Shown: positions 34,982 to 47,011 of the stretch, in pieces
Layout of the letters: each line of letters begins with the position of its first letter
Numbering within the stretch: the stretch's first letter is position 1
Source: Magnolia sinica
Taxonomy: Eukaryota > Streptophyta > Magnoliopsida > Magnoliales > Magnoliaceae
Reading direction: 5' to 3'
Length of the DNA stretch: 64,000 nt
Assembly (NCBI RefSeq): GCF_029962835.1
Contig: NC_080582.1
Coordinates: 15,632,032-15,696,031, forward strand
Program-made: the position numbers and the translations under genes
The notes under the pieces: model-generated
Told to the model about the DNA's origin: nothing
The model's database searches: none
Seen by the model: only the letters and a program-made list of their open reading frames with translations

Positions 34982-37955
34982 CCTTCCATTCACTATCCGC
35001 AGCTCCAGGTGGATGATCGGGAAAGGAGAGGCAAACCTCTGGAGGGAAAACTGACTAGGAAATGGGCTACTTGCATAAGTGGATGGCGTTAGAGTTCCGG
35101 TTGATGTCCTTGAAAGTAAAAGACCTTCTCACTCCTAATGGATGGAATTTAGCCCTGTTAGCAGAACATGTGTGTTCCCATCTTCTTGCTAGGATGGCAA
35201 TGAGCAAAATAAGCATATCAGATGACGAAGATGAGCTGATCTGAACATCATTTCCATCACAAAAATTCACTATTAAATCAGCATGGAACGTTTTATGTAA
35301 AGTCATAACCAGGATTGGGCAAAATGGGTGTGGCAAAGCTTATCCCGCCGAAAATATCCATGCTGGCATGGAAGGCGTTGAAAAGAGCGATCCCAGTCGA
35401 AAAGGTAGTGCAACGCCTTGGCGTTCACACATTCTCAAAATGTGTATGCTATGAGTTGCACTATGGGCAACCCTCTTAGGGAATCCAACCATCCTTCTCA
35501 TTACCAGTCACGGAGCAACATAACAACTCTGATGTTGTTCGTGTCATCCCCGTTCCAACACGCAGAGCGGACAACACCTCTGAAGGAGTCAACAAAGAAA
35601 CACAACCCATCCCAGTTGCGCCTCCTTTCCAGATCAGTAGTTCATCCTTAGGGATTGATGAAGAATCCATCGATCACCTTTTTTGCAAAGGTAGACTAGC
35701 AAAAGAGGTGTGGTCTTTCTTCAGCCACATTTTTTTTTTTTTTAATGTTCACGAAGGTCATATCCACTCTCTAGAGCAAAGGCTAAGCATATGGACCAAC
35801 AAAGCCAGTGATAGCTTGAGATTTCTCAGACTACGAGGCCTATCCCCAAGCATCATTTTGTGGGAAATCTGGTTGGCTAGAAATGCGAATAGATTTGATA
35901 ACAAACCCATCATTGCATTAAAAGTTCTTGCTAGAATCAAAAGCTGGCTTGGGGAGTTATCTCACCAAATGCCAGAGGACGGTTTCTGCCCTTTCCTTCA
36001 ACAGGTGGCCCTCCAGGTGCTGGATAACACATTCACACAGGGAAGGCGAAGGAAACCTCACTATCTCATACGGACTCCGCCGATAGAGGGATGGGTGAAG
36101 CTCAATGTAGATGGATCGTCTCAAGGAAACCCACGAGAGGGAGGAGGAGGATGGGGGAATTTGTAGGGATCATCAAGGCAACCTCATTTTCGAATTCCAC
36201 CATTACTTTGATTGAGTTACAAACACGGAAGCGGAAGCGCGAGCAGTTTTGAAGGGGATCAAGCGATGTTAATCCCGAGGGCTTCAAAGGATCATCATTG
36301 AATCAGATTTCAAAATCATTTTCAGAAGCATTACAAATCCGCAATCAGTGCCTCATTGGAAGATTTGGTATGATATAAAAGTGATCTGTCAGGAAATTGG
36401 AGGTATTAACCACCAGTTCAGTCATATTTTCAGAGAATCCAACTCGATAGCGGATTGCTTAGCCGCTTAGGCAGCAGTGGAGCCCCGGACTGGCTGTACA
36501 GGCTCCGCTCATCCCTTCCAAGGGAGGCGAGAGGTATGTTTATGATGGACAAGGCAGGCTTGGGAACCTTTCGCTGGGGATAGCGATCTCAGCCGTGGAG
36601 TCTTGTTTCCTTGCCCTTTTTCTGCCCTGTACTGCAATTTGTCATGGCTAAAATAAGGAATGATTCCCTAAGGCTGGGCCGGATGTTGTTTTGTTTTGTA
36701 GCACCTACAGCAGGCGTCTCCCAGCTGCCCAGCTGTTTAATTTCTCCGGTCATTTGATTAGTAATCCCGTGAAGAAATTATAGATTGGTTATGTTGATCC
36801 CTGTCTCAAGCTCCTACCAGTTGCCTCTTTCAACGAAGATCTCGGTGCCAGTCTCGAACCCTGAGGTGGTTCTAGTTATTCGTTCGGATTGCTCTTTGCA
36901 TATATCCCGTAAGCTGCTGTATCTAGCCCTGTTGTTTGGTTAAGGAATGTTGTGATAAGTAATTGTATGTTGTTTTGGGGAAGGTTGTTGGTTGGTGGCT
37001 ATATGTTGTGCTTTGTTGTTTGGGAGTTGTTGAGTAGTTTGGTGGGTGGAGTTGTTGTTCTTTGCTGGAGGCAGTGATCTGTGCAGTTGGTGTTTTGGGA
37101 GGCTGCTGCATGTTTGGTTTTGTGTTGTGAGTGGTGGTCTGTGGCTGCTGGTTTAAACACAAAGTGCATCAGGTGGAGCTAGAGAGATATGATGAGCTGT
37201 TGAGTGCTTGGCTGGCCCCAGTGTTTTGTTCATGCCGTCTGCTGGAGCAGGGGTCATTGGGCTAGGCTGAGAAGGTGGCTCTATAGGTCTGGTGGGCTGT
37301 CAGCTAGTTTATGGGCAGTAGTTGTGGGCTATCAGCTGGTTTGGGAGTGGGCTGTAAAGTGGGGTAAAATGTCGGTAGTTGCTTTCTATTAGAAATAAAT
37401 AGTTTAGTGAGGTGTAGAGTGGAAGTTCGGAGGGCTTCGGTTGATTATAGGTGGCAATGGGAAAGAATGCAGAGGCAGAGTGAAGCATTTTGTGTTGGTT
37501 CTCAACATTTTGGTAACGGGAAGCTGTTTCTTGGTGGGGTTGAGTCTATATATGATATCATTTGCTGCAAAACAAAAAAAAGAAAAGAAAAGAAAAGAAC
37601 AGAAAAACGATCCCCAATTGATTTTGGGATATCCCCATCAAAAAAAAAGAAAAAAAGAAGCACCTTGTATTTATAGACTTGGTAGCAGCAACTAGCTGTG
37701 GGAATGATTGAATCCCAATCAGAAGAGGAGCAGAGAATGTCTCTTTGTTGCAGGTAGGCGAGGCTGGTGTGAATCTTTATTTTCTTCAGGGTGGCTATGG
37801 CATTTTGTTTTCTTCTTTCGTTTTGCTGATTAAGAGTTATGATAGGTGAGGCCCAATGTTTTTGTGGAGCCTACCCAAAAGTCCTGTTTGTACATCCTCT
37901 ATTCATATTAACAAAGTTATAGGGGGTGTGATCCCACTTTCAGGAAAAAAAAAGG

Positions 37956-38700
37956 TTTCAGAGAAATGGTTCCTTCCACATAATGGGATGAAAGTAGCTC
38001 AGGCCTGTTTCCATTGCAATCCTCATTTTGGATGGCAGATGGTCACCATCTTTTCGGTGCACCTAAGATTGGCCCCTGGCCATTTATACATCTTTGTAGT
38101 GACAAATTTCTTTGCTCCGGAATTTCTCAGGATATTGTTGCGAAAATCTCACAAAAAATAAAATTTTTATTATGAATAAATAAATATTTTAGGATTTTAA
38201 TAATGAACTAGTAAAGTTCAACCTTGTTGAGAAGGAAAATTGTCAAACTTTCCTCTTGTATTGTTTTTCTTTAGAAAGTAATGAAGTCAAAAAAATTCAT
38301 GGCAGCCCCGCAGTTTGTGTATGACATTAGCATGTCAAACATTTGCAACCAAACATAATAATTGCATGGACCAAAAATCTTTCTTTAGATGTTTTTAAGT
38401 GGTGTATATTATTTTGTTATGGTGCCTCATCATCCTTTTAGGTTGACCAAATGTTTGGTTCTACTCAACACCATGAGGTATTACATCTGTTGGACAGCTT
38501 GGATATTATAAAAATATGTAATGGGCCCCATAATTTTCTACTTCACCAATTTCTATAAAAAAACAAGTGCAATGTGGGCATTATGGTAATTTCAGTGCTA
38601 AAAAACAGTCATTTCGGTAGGTAGGGGCATTATTTGGTAAATCCTAATTTGCGAGGAATTGTGGTAAAAATCCATAATTAAAATGTGAGATCTGTCTCAA
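37956..38700 (+). repeat. Dispersed repeat R1, right part
   Basis: Matches 45945-46680 (GGTTCCTTCCACA, CCTCATTTTGGATGGCAGA, AAGATTGGCCC, TTTTTAAGTGGTGTATATTA). Confidence 0.7.
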
Positions 38701-38739
38701 ACAACTACCAAAAGTAGAAAAGACCAAGGGATCACTTGG

Positions 38740-39325
38740 CACCATGGATTTGGGGGGATTTCAAATCTCCTAATATGTTTGGTACCATAAAGTAATTGGG
38801 GGTTTCAAATCAAGGGGATTCAAATCCCCTCAAAGAGGGGGGTTGAAATCCAAGGTGGAAGCTTGTATTACATCTAAAATCCTTCCAAGAGTTGCATGTG
38901 CAACATGTGTGTCACTTGGCTATTAATCTAGTGGGCACATGGCTCACTGATGATATCCCAAAACAATTAGATTATCAACTGCTTCACTATAATTACTTTA
39001 ATAGGATAATCTGCTCTGTCCAAACATTGCCCATTTAAATCAATAGTTAAAAATCATTGGTTAGTCACTCGGATGTGATCCTGTGCTTCGGGCAAAGTAT
39101 ATATTTCAATGGGCTTATTACAACCATTGTGTCAAAACATTACATACGTACACTAATTAGAGATATTAAAGTTGATTTAGTAATTAAATTCAAACCCCTG
39201 TAAATATAGCATGCATGACTACTTTTGGATTACAGGGATTCTGAATCCAGGGTGCCAAACACAACGGGCAGATTTCAAATCCTGGGGGTTCCAAATCCAA
39301 TCTCCCAAACAGGCCATAAGGGCCT
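38740..39325. mobile_element. MITE of the GGATTTGGGGGGATTTC type
   Basis: Begins CACTTGGCACCATGGATTTGG and ends CCAAATCCAATCTCCCAAAC; both ends contain inverted GGATTTCAAATC-like motifs. Probably Harbinger-like; no target duplication is evident. Confidence 0.5.
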
Positions 39326-39412
39326 ATTTGACTGACTCACTGGTTAAAAAAAATTGCAAATTGGCCATGTAATGGGACCCAATTTCCAGACCTACCTCAA
39401 CTTAGCTGACGA

Positions 39413-39500
39413 GAAAATGCTGGCATCACTGACTGAGATGCGACGTCTACTGCTGTCTTGGAGCTATTTGTGCAACGAATTCAGGCCACATGGGCTAGGC
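39413..39500 (-). pseudogene. NLR relic: LRR fragment fused to NLR 5' flank
   Basis: The minus strand matches the NLR segment LHEQLQDSSRRHISVGDAS (plus-strand TGACGTCTGCTGCTGTCTTG-like). Immediately to its right, 39488-39640 matches the 5' flank that precedes NLR2 and NLR4 (GGGCCAGGCA, CCCTATCAATTTT), and more flank follows at 39900-40420. The NB region, first LRRs and start are gone. This is an internally deleted NLR copy. Confidence 0.65.
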
Positions 39501-40430
39501 ATGGCCTGCAAGCTTGGCCCTATCAATTTTCAAGCAGGTTTATAATTAGGCTCGAGTCATGTTAGACCAATCCATCCCGACCTGACTTCAACCGGATTTT
39601 CTCTCTCGCTAATGGATTGCCTATTACACAATCCAATTTTTACCGTGTGGAACTTTGCTGGCCCATTGTGATTTATGTGTTAGATCCAAACAACCCTAAA
39701 AAGTAGGCACATCCAAAGCTCAACTGGACCACACCACAGGTAGCAGTGGGAGTTGAAAGACTAATTTACAACTATAGTGTGGCCCATTTGAGCTTTGGAT
39801 CTGTCTCGCTTTTGGCCTCGAGTCTTACAAGGTATGGAAAAATGGATGGACAATGTGAATCTAATACATACATTATGATGGGGGCCATGGAAGTTCCATA
39901 TGTCAACACTCCGGGTTTTCTTCTCTCTTGCAAGCAACTGAATTTATCGATGCATGAAATGTATGCATTTCTTATATCCACACTGTTCATCCATTATTTT
40001 CAGATCATTCTGAAAAACAGGGCAAGCCAACACTCAAGTGGACCACACCACAAGAAATAGTAGGAATTGATGCTACCGTTGGAAACTTCCTGTGGCCACA
40101 GAAGGCTCTGATCAAGCTGATATTTGTGTTTTAACTTCATCCAGGTATGGGTGACCTTATGAACAGGGTAGATGAGAAGTAAGTGTCATGGTTGGCACCA
40201 GGAATGTTTCAACGGTAGTTTGTTCAATCATCACTTCTTTCTATGGTGTGGTCCACTTGGGCTTTGGATGTACCTCATGTTTTGGTTCATGTTCTAAAAT
40301 ATCTGTAAATATTGATGAACAGTGTGAATTTAACACAAAAAATCATAGTGGGGCTTGGAGAAGATTCACAATTAAAACTTGCATTGCGTAGCAGGCAATC
40401 TATCCTGGAGAGAAATTCTGGGTATTTTGT
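39501..40430. repeat. Duplicated NLR 5' flank interrupted by a foldback MITE
   Basis: 39501-39640 and 39905-40430 match 63213-63640 and in part 50231-50430 (GGGTTTTCTTCTCTCT, TTTAACACAAAAAATCATAGTG). A partial foldback MITE lies at 39650-39905. Confidence 0.6.
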
Positions 40431-41017
40431 TACTGGAGTCACGAGAAATGACGCGTTCCAACCAAAAGAAATTATGAAAATAATACTCGACATTAAACAG
40501 TACAGGAGAAACATTGAATGGTTAGGATCTTACAATCTAGAAGACTGCAGGGGATCCCCCATCAATAGTGGTGCCCATCAGACCCAACAATTTGGTTAGT
40601 GCAAGTGTATAGGATCACGTGCATCAACTATGTATATGTTGATGCTCAGGACCCCTGCTCTAGGGCTATCCCACTTTGATACTTAAAGTTTTGTTAGGTT
40701 TCTGTATGAGTAACTAATAATATGCCCCTATGAGATTGACTAATATCATCTATTCATCATTGAATTTCCTAATTTATCTTGGTCTTGGGAACATCTTTAT
40801 GTGTTGGTGGGAAATTTTTTAAGCATTTTGTCATATTTAGCAATAAAGTTCTCATTTGACAAAAAAGACAAGAAAATACTCAATGGGACTGGATTACTGA
40901 TGATACCATATGAATATGACAGTTTTCATCTCTAAGCACACTCCAATACCTTGAGGGCTTGGATTACTGATGTAAGTGCCATCAAAATTCAATTTTCATA
41001 CTCCTACCAAAGGAGGG
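40431..41017. other. No recognised feature
   Basis: A short open frame at 40380-40600 has no recognisable family. Nothing else is seen. Confidence 0.4.
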
Positions 41018-41716
41018 TGATGTAGGGAAGGACATGATGGGGTGGATTCCTCAGAGTCCTTGAATCCACGAGGGATAAAATAGAAATAAATTTGAAAAGA
41101 AATTGATTGATGATAAAAATAAAAAATAAAAAATTAGTAAATTCTAATAAAAGAAATAATTTCTTTTCGAATAATTTCTAATAAATTCGAAAAGAAATTA
41201 CAATCCTTTAAATAGTGAACTCGAACCTAAGATGAAGTTTTAGAGTTAAAACTCCAACTCAAACTCCCTAAAAACGTGACTTACTATAAGTAGTAAAATT
41301 ATTATTTATAAACAGTGATGATTCCTATTAGACTTCATGGTTTTTGGCCAAAAATAGTAAGTGTCCAATTTAGCCTAACCACATTATTCTCCTAATTTTT
41401 CTAAGCCCTTTTCATGTTGGGCACGACATCAAAAGTTATGATTGAACTAAAACTTACTAAAAAAATAAAATAAAATGGACTTTTGACTGTGGATTTGAAA
41501 TCTCGCAAAGTGTGGGCAACCCAGCATAATAGGGTCAGTTGGCTAAAGTAGCTTATCTTATCCTAATATATATATGATATGTCGAAAAACTCATCCCGGT
41601 TTGTGAGATACGATTGTTTTAAGGTTCTGACGGTCCTGCTCACTTCTGCCTTTAATCAGGCCTTATCTGGTCCATCTTGGCCATGAAAGTGTCCGCGTTA
41701 GAGAAGGTCCCATGCA
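41018..41716. mobile_element. LTR-like copy related to the solo LTR at 54637-55284
   Basis: Fossil LTR-type sequence. It shares with 54637-55284 the blocks TTTAAATA, GGTTTGTGAGATACG, TCTGGTCCATCTTGGCCATG and others in the same order. The right border is approximate and no target duplication was identified. It is diverged, so probably old. Confidence 0.6.
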
Positions 41717-42990
41717 GTGATTCTCCTAAAAACTGGAGATGAAAGGGACCAAATGATTGTACTTTAATTCTTTCCAGTAATGCCTGGGAGGGTACTGCTC
41801 CCTAAATGCAGTAATTCCACTCCTTGCAGATTTTCCAACAAAACACTAGAGAGAAGGAATCAAGAGTACTTTCCTCTTTCCTTTAAAGGACTGTTTCTGC
41901 AATTACTTGAGACTGCTACAACCTTCTCCCTCATAGTCCATGCAATTCCAAAGTGATTGGAAAAAAAAACAGTGCAAAAACAAGCCACTGAACAATGGAG
42001 GAATAGGTGAACTGATTCCTCTCCTTTTTTGCACTTGTTTGGGAAGCTAACACCTCTTTTCTTTGGATGGAGCTTTGCTAAGTGCACACGTGTGTGCAAT
42101 AGAGCTCATGTACACGCCACTCATGTGCCAGCATGTCATGATAGGTTCAAGATCGAATCCATCCATCAGAAAGGAACCACTAGATTGAGGCCCCATCCTG
42201 AGAATCAGGTTGATCCACTAGTCAGGTGGGTCACAGTCTGCAAGACAAATGAGCTACTCTAAAAAAAATGGATAAAGTTTTCTAACCCATCCACCTGTTT
42301 CTAGTATTGGGGCCCGCTTGATGAGTGGACCAGATTTATTTTTGGTAGAACATGTAGAAGGTCGGACCAATCTGATGGATGGATTGGATCTCGCACCTAT
42401 GTGCCATGCTGTCAGTCGTCATCCTATGGAAGAAACAAGCAGAGGCCCACTTCCTTGTCTGACAAATTCCTCCTACAAGGGGGAGACCAAACTACTACAT
42501 CCGGATGATGAAGAAACATTGAGCAAGGGAGAGCTCCCTATCTGGGGCAAGACTTGCTAACCTCGGTAACTCCTCCTGGAAGGACCTCTCTCCGATCCAC
42601 AAGTCTTTCCAGAACTGATTTGCTGCCTGTCAACACATGAGAATCTGACCCTCTCCTTAAACTTGTCCACCACTCTACAGACTGCATTACACAGCCCAGA
42701 AGTTCTATATAAAGACGTCCTTTACCCACCAGCCCCTTTCCTGGAATCTTCCCCAACTTCTGGGAGAGTGACCTGCTTTAGTTTCCCTAACAGCTGGTGA
42801 ATTCCTCAGCCTTTGTCTTTAAGGTTCCTTGTGAATGTCAAGTTTCATTCCAGTCTACCATCAACTGACACTTTTTTCTGCAAGGTGATTTTGAATAAAC
42901 TTGGGAAGTTGGCCCCCAGTGACAACCCATCCATACTTCTTCACATTCCTGTTTCTTCTTATTTCTTTTTTCCCTTTCCATCACCCTAGT
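41717..42990. other. No recognised gene
   Basis: Contains GCACACGTGTGTGC-type dinucleotide-like motifs at 42085 and repeat-like sequence around 42140-42420. I see no supported coding region. Confidence 0.4.
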
Positions 42991-42999
42991 TCAAGTCGT

Positions 43000-43200
43000 G
43001 TTGGATCTGGTTGTCAAGGTCCTCAGTTTGGGTTCGTATTGGAAAAGCCAGCCTGATTTGATATCAGGTTGGATTCGGGTTGAGCAAATTCAGGTTGGAT
43101 TAGGATGTGTTGGGAATAATTACGTCTATTTGGGTTGGGTGGGGTCTGGTCAGGTTGGGTCCAGTTGGATCAAGTATGGTGTAAGTTGGGTTGGGTTGTG
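43000..43200. repeat. GGTTGGGTT-type degenerate repeat
   Basis: GGTTGGGTT and GGTTGGATT variants recur upstream of the small gene. A similar short stretch lies at 43700-43790. Confidence 0.55.
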
Positions 43201-43248
43201 TTGGGTTTCTGTCCTGTTTCTATCCGTCGCTTTGATTTGACGGAGGGA

Positions 43249-43449
43249 ATGGCGATGATTTCAGTGATATTGGAGCCGACGCTGGCATTCAGCAATGGGA
43301 AGAGGAGATGCAGGAGTTTGTTCTGGAAGGTTCGGGCAGAGATAAGGAGGCAGGTGAAAGCGCGGTCGAGGAGAAGGTTCAGCTTCAAATATGACCCTTT
43401 CAGCTATGCATTGAATTTCGATAATGCTGGGTCTGGATTCCTCTGTTGA
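43249..43449 (+). CDS. Small conserved-looking plant protein (66 aa, FSYALNFD motif)
   Basis: ATG at 43249 in a good context (GGGAATGGCG). The product is 66 aa: a short hydrophobic N-terminus (MAMISVILEP), a strongly basic middle (KVRAEIRRQVKARSRRRF) and a C-terminal KYDPFSYALNFDNAGSGFLC. From memory, small single-exon angiosperm proteins with a basic stretch followed by YDPFSYALNFDDG exist, and this fits them in length and layout. Function is unknown; no catalytic motif is visible, and the basic segment could bind membranes or nucleic acid. The frame is intact, which stands out in a region full of relics. It may be expressed independently; the downstream T-rich stretch (43500-43690) could hold its 3' UTR. 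Confidence 0.6.
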   Translation: MAMISVILEPTLAFSNGKRRCRSLFWKVRAEIRRQVKARSRRRFSFKYDPFSYALNFDNAGSGFLC

Positions 43450-43919
43450 ATTAGATAATAGAAATTGAAAATGGTAGAAATAGGGTAAATGGGTTTTGTC
43501 TTGGGTGGGTTCTGTTTTTGCTTCTTGTATATGGAGTTTTTTTTCTTCTTTTCAGGAACGAGTGTAGGTGAGGTAGCTTTTGTACTGGGATTTCTATCTC
43601 GATTCTCCTGGGTCTTGATTTTTTATTTTTTATTTTTCGTTTTTTAATCTTTTCTTTTCTTAATATCAGTAATGGGTTATGTCTAAAAAAAAAAAAAAAA
43701 AGGTCGGGTTGGGTTGGGCTGCGACTTGGGTCCTCTTGAGGTCAGCTTGGGCTCAGTTTGACCCCCAACCCGGCCCAACCTGATCGAGTTGCACTCCTGA
43801 TCCTGACACCCTTTTTAGCCATGCATTTTGTCCAACGTTGTGCTCATGTGTTGTTGCTGTTTTAGGAATATATTCGTACAGTCAACTCTTCCAACCATCT
43901 GCTGACATTAATTACTTAT

Positions 43920-44400
43920 GTACCAGTGATCAATGCGACTGTGCAACTTCAGAAGGAACTGTCTGCTCTGCAATCTGAATTGGATCGGATCCAATTCTTA
44001 CTGAAAATTGCTAATCCGACAAGAGAAGCTGCTCGGAGGAGGGATTCAAAAGCCCAGACATCAAAATCTAACCAGCCAGATATTCCTGTTTCCAACGTCA
44101 CAAAAAAGGCTTTTAGTGGAGCAAAAGAAAAGCTCTACGCTAGCAAAGCCTGCAAATGGTTCCTCCCATAAAGATAAAAGTCTTACCTTAGAAACAAGTA
44201 AACCTCCGGAAGGTGATAAAGATGTTAGTGACGGCATAGAAAGCAAAGTGGCCACATACACGGTCACAAAGCCTATATGGCTTGGTGCTACAGAGGACAT
44301 GTAAGTGAAAGAGAAGCAACATGTACATGATGAAGCGCCACAAAAAATGTATGAATCTGACGACTTTGTTGACATTTGGGAAAGTGGCATTTGATACTAT
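43920..44400 (+). pseudogene. Kanadaptin-like gene fragment, broken
   Basis: QLQKELSALQSELDRIQFLL and KIANPTREAARRRDSKAQ, then in another frame ESKVATYTVTKPIWLGATED and KMYESDDFVD. This is the coiled-coil and following region of plant kanadaptin/SLC4A1AP-like FHA proteins (nuclear, RNA-related). A frameshift lies between about 44140 and 44165, and a TAA stands after GATEDM where the family continues VEVKEK-like. It may belong with the FHA exon at 30027-30075 on the same strand, with the L1 and other insertions between them. Confidence 0.65.
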
Positions 44401-45406
44401 GGACTGACAACAACAAGAAAAGATACTTTGATTTCTAACCATCATTCATTCATTCCACAATAAATATAGGTCAACAGTTAAGAAGTAGAAAAAAAAATTT
44501 AGCTCCATGATTTAATGTTGAAGAGAGTATATACTGTTTAATCTTTTATCATGAACAAAATAAAGTAATTTACCTTTTACTAAATGATTCTTAAAATGCC
44601 CCCAGCAATTTAGAAACATAAAATGAATGCCAAGTGAAGCTTAAAATAGAAGAGAATAAGTATAATTTGAATTGTAAATTGTAAGATTTAAATTATAGAA
44701 TCGTAGGATTCATATAAAGAGGGATTCAAGGTGAGATTCAAATAGTTTTGCTTAAGATTCAACTCAAATCCTAAATTGCAAATAGTAGGATTTTGATGAC
44801 TATGCGCTTGTTTAATAAATGTGACCAATCACATTGAATTCATGCAGAACAATTGGGCGATGAGCGAACCTCATTGAATGACCGTTATGGTTACTGATGC
44901 ATAATTTTATCGTGGCCATTGCTCATTCCAAACTGATCAAAAGATTTCAATGAATTGCTCAGAGTCACATTCAAATGCATGTTGGATGCACTGGTTGCAG
45001 ATGTAGTGAAGTGGCTAACCATTTTGAACCCTTGCAATGATCCTGAGCATCTAAAGGGTACCGTACATTGTAGAGAACAGCTGGTTGAAGTTGTAAGCTT
45101 GTGAAAACCGTTATCGCTGCTCATGGAAGATAAAAAGTGGAGGATTTCATGGTCCATATGCTTCCTTTTGGACCTCTCTATAAACAGCAGCTATGAAAAT
45201 GGAAGATTGTAAATTCAGATGTTATGCATCGGTTGAACCTTTGTATCCATTCTGTGGGATCAGTACAAAATCAATCTGAAATTGAGGGAAACGATTCTAA
45301 CTACATTTGTTTTCATCTTTCAACAATGCCATTTTACAGTTTTTGCATGTGGACTGGAGCATCCGGAGTTAACGGATTTGATCTTAGGTTGTTATGCACA
45401 ATTGAA
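44401..45406. other. No recognised feature
   Basis: AT-rich sequence with GGATTCAAATC-like short inverted motifs at 44690-44780, perhaps a worn MITE. There is no gene. Confidence 0.4.
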
Positions 45407-46700
45407 GTCTGAATGCAAGTGATTAGTGTATTGTCATTTCAAAGCAACTTTCTAGTGTGTTTTCATTCGAGGAGGCCGAGTTCCCTGTTCAGAATAAGTT
45501 CATAGATGCAGGGTTCATGGATGATCTTTCCAAGCCATTGATCTGTAGGCCCCCATCGTGGATGGACAATTGCCCCAAAATCTCCCAAATCAGAAGATCC
45601 TAGCCATCAAATCTTTGGCCTTTCCTCCAGTGAGTGTGGTTTGTTGGTTCATTTCTTTTTAACTACAGGAGGTTAGAGTTCACCAATTGGGAGGATATAC
45701 TGAGAATGGTCCATCCATGATGGGGGACGTTAGATCAATGGCTTGGATAGATTAGCCATGGCCTCACACTTACCAACCAGGTTCGGAAACTAATAGGGAA
45801 CTTGGCCTCTTTTCATTCTAATGTGGGTGTAAACAACAAAACGATAGGGATTTGATTCTTTAGTATAAATACTGAGATTGAAAGCTCTAGCTACTAGTAT
45901 GGATGAATTTGGTAATTATATTTGTCTTGTGCAATCGGATTCCAGAGGAATGGTTCCTTCCACACAATGAGATCAAAGTAGCTCCTACTTGTTTCCACTG
46001 CAATCCTCATTTTGGATGGCAGACGGTCACCATCTTTTCGGTGCATCTAAGATTGGCCCTTGGCCATTTATAGGCCTTTGTAGTGACAAATCTCATTATC
46101 GGGAATTTCTTCTCTCTAGAATTTCTCAGGATATTGATGGGAAAATCTAGCTAAAATTGAAATTTCTCATATAAATTAATAAATGTTTTAGGATTTTAAT
46201 AATGACTAATTAAGTACGTCCTTTTTGAGAAGGAAAAGTACCGAAGTACCCTATTTATTGTTTTTCTTTGGAAAGTAATGAACTCAGAAAAAAAAAAAAA
46301 AAAAAAAGAAGCGGCCGCCCCACATAGTTTGTGTATAACCTTAGCATGCCAAACGTATTCAACCAAACATAATAATCACAAGGACCAAAAATATTTTTTT
46401 ATTGAATCACTAGTGGGCTGTGATTATATTTTGATGTTTTTAAGTGGTGTATATTATTTTTTATGGTGTGCCTCATCCTCCTTTTAGATTGACGAAATTT
46501 TTGGTACTTCTAAACACGATAGGAGATTACATCCATTGGACGGCTTGGATATCATAAAAATATGTAATGGGCTCCAAGAATTTCTACTTTACCAGTTTCT
46601 AAAGAAACAAGTGCATGGTGGGCATTATGGTAATTTCAGTGCTCTATTTGTGTGGAATTTTGTGGTAAAAATCCCTAAATAAAACGAGAGATGTCAACAT
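45407..46700 (+). repeat. Dispersed repeat R1, most continuous copy
   Basis: Uninterrupted copy of the repeat seen split at 31345-31602 plus 37956-38700, and in reverse at 14440-14060 plus 9690-9140. No protein domain is visible. It has a poly-A run at 46287-46307. The class is unknown. Confidence 0.65.
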
Positions 46701-46968
46701 CAAAGGACTCGCCGGTTAAGACTGCAAATCGGATATGTGATGGGACCCAATTTTCAGGCTTAACTCAGCGTACAGATTTTCTCATGACCCAACCCGAACT
46801 TTTATCCAACAGTGCCTATTTCTCTGGATTTGATAAACATGATTAAGAGAATGATATAAAGAATTAAGGATCCCCATCATGGAACAATTGAGTGGACCAG
46901 TCGGGATTGGGATGATCCTGGCCCAAGTTTCAGCCTTATCCATGGTTGGCTAAGGTCATAAGCATATG

Positions 46969-47011
<43 letters not shown>

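Larger units (their letters stand above)
31603..37955 (+). mobile_element. 5'-truncated L1-type LINE with RNase H domain, carrying nested insertions
   Basis: Plus-strand plant L1 in family order: pre-RT (WLQEGDGNTKIFLHSVMERR, 31855), RT (QGDFVQGRNISEHIALADE, 32435; DMQKAYDRMEW; GLRQGDPLS, 32725; LLFADDTIVF, 32863), post-RT (YLGVPISNKRL), zf-RVT (35060-35720) and a C-terminal RNase H trace (GWVKLNVDGSSQGNP, 36090). The 3' end is L1-like: CATCCTCTATTCATATTAAC, then a poly-A run near 37945. ORF1 and most of the endonuclease are absent. Several stops and frameshifts make it dead. A hAT-type element (33295-34030) and a solo LTR (34312-34981) sit inside it. The part at 36640-37600 is GT-rich 3' untranslated sequence. 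Confidence 0.8.

Noticed and set aside
35067-35336. Minus-strand 89-codon frame
   Set aside because: Antisense of the LINE zf-RVT region.
42140-42165. GGTTCAAGATCGAATCC as a tRNA or SINE B box
   Set aside because: Spacing does not fit the box and no A box or cloverleaf was found.
42998-43240. 80-codon frame of Gly/Trp/Val-rich protein
   Set aside because: Product of the GGTTGGGTT degenerate repeat; the neighbouring 66-aa frame is the better gene candidate.
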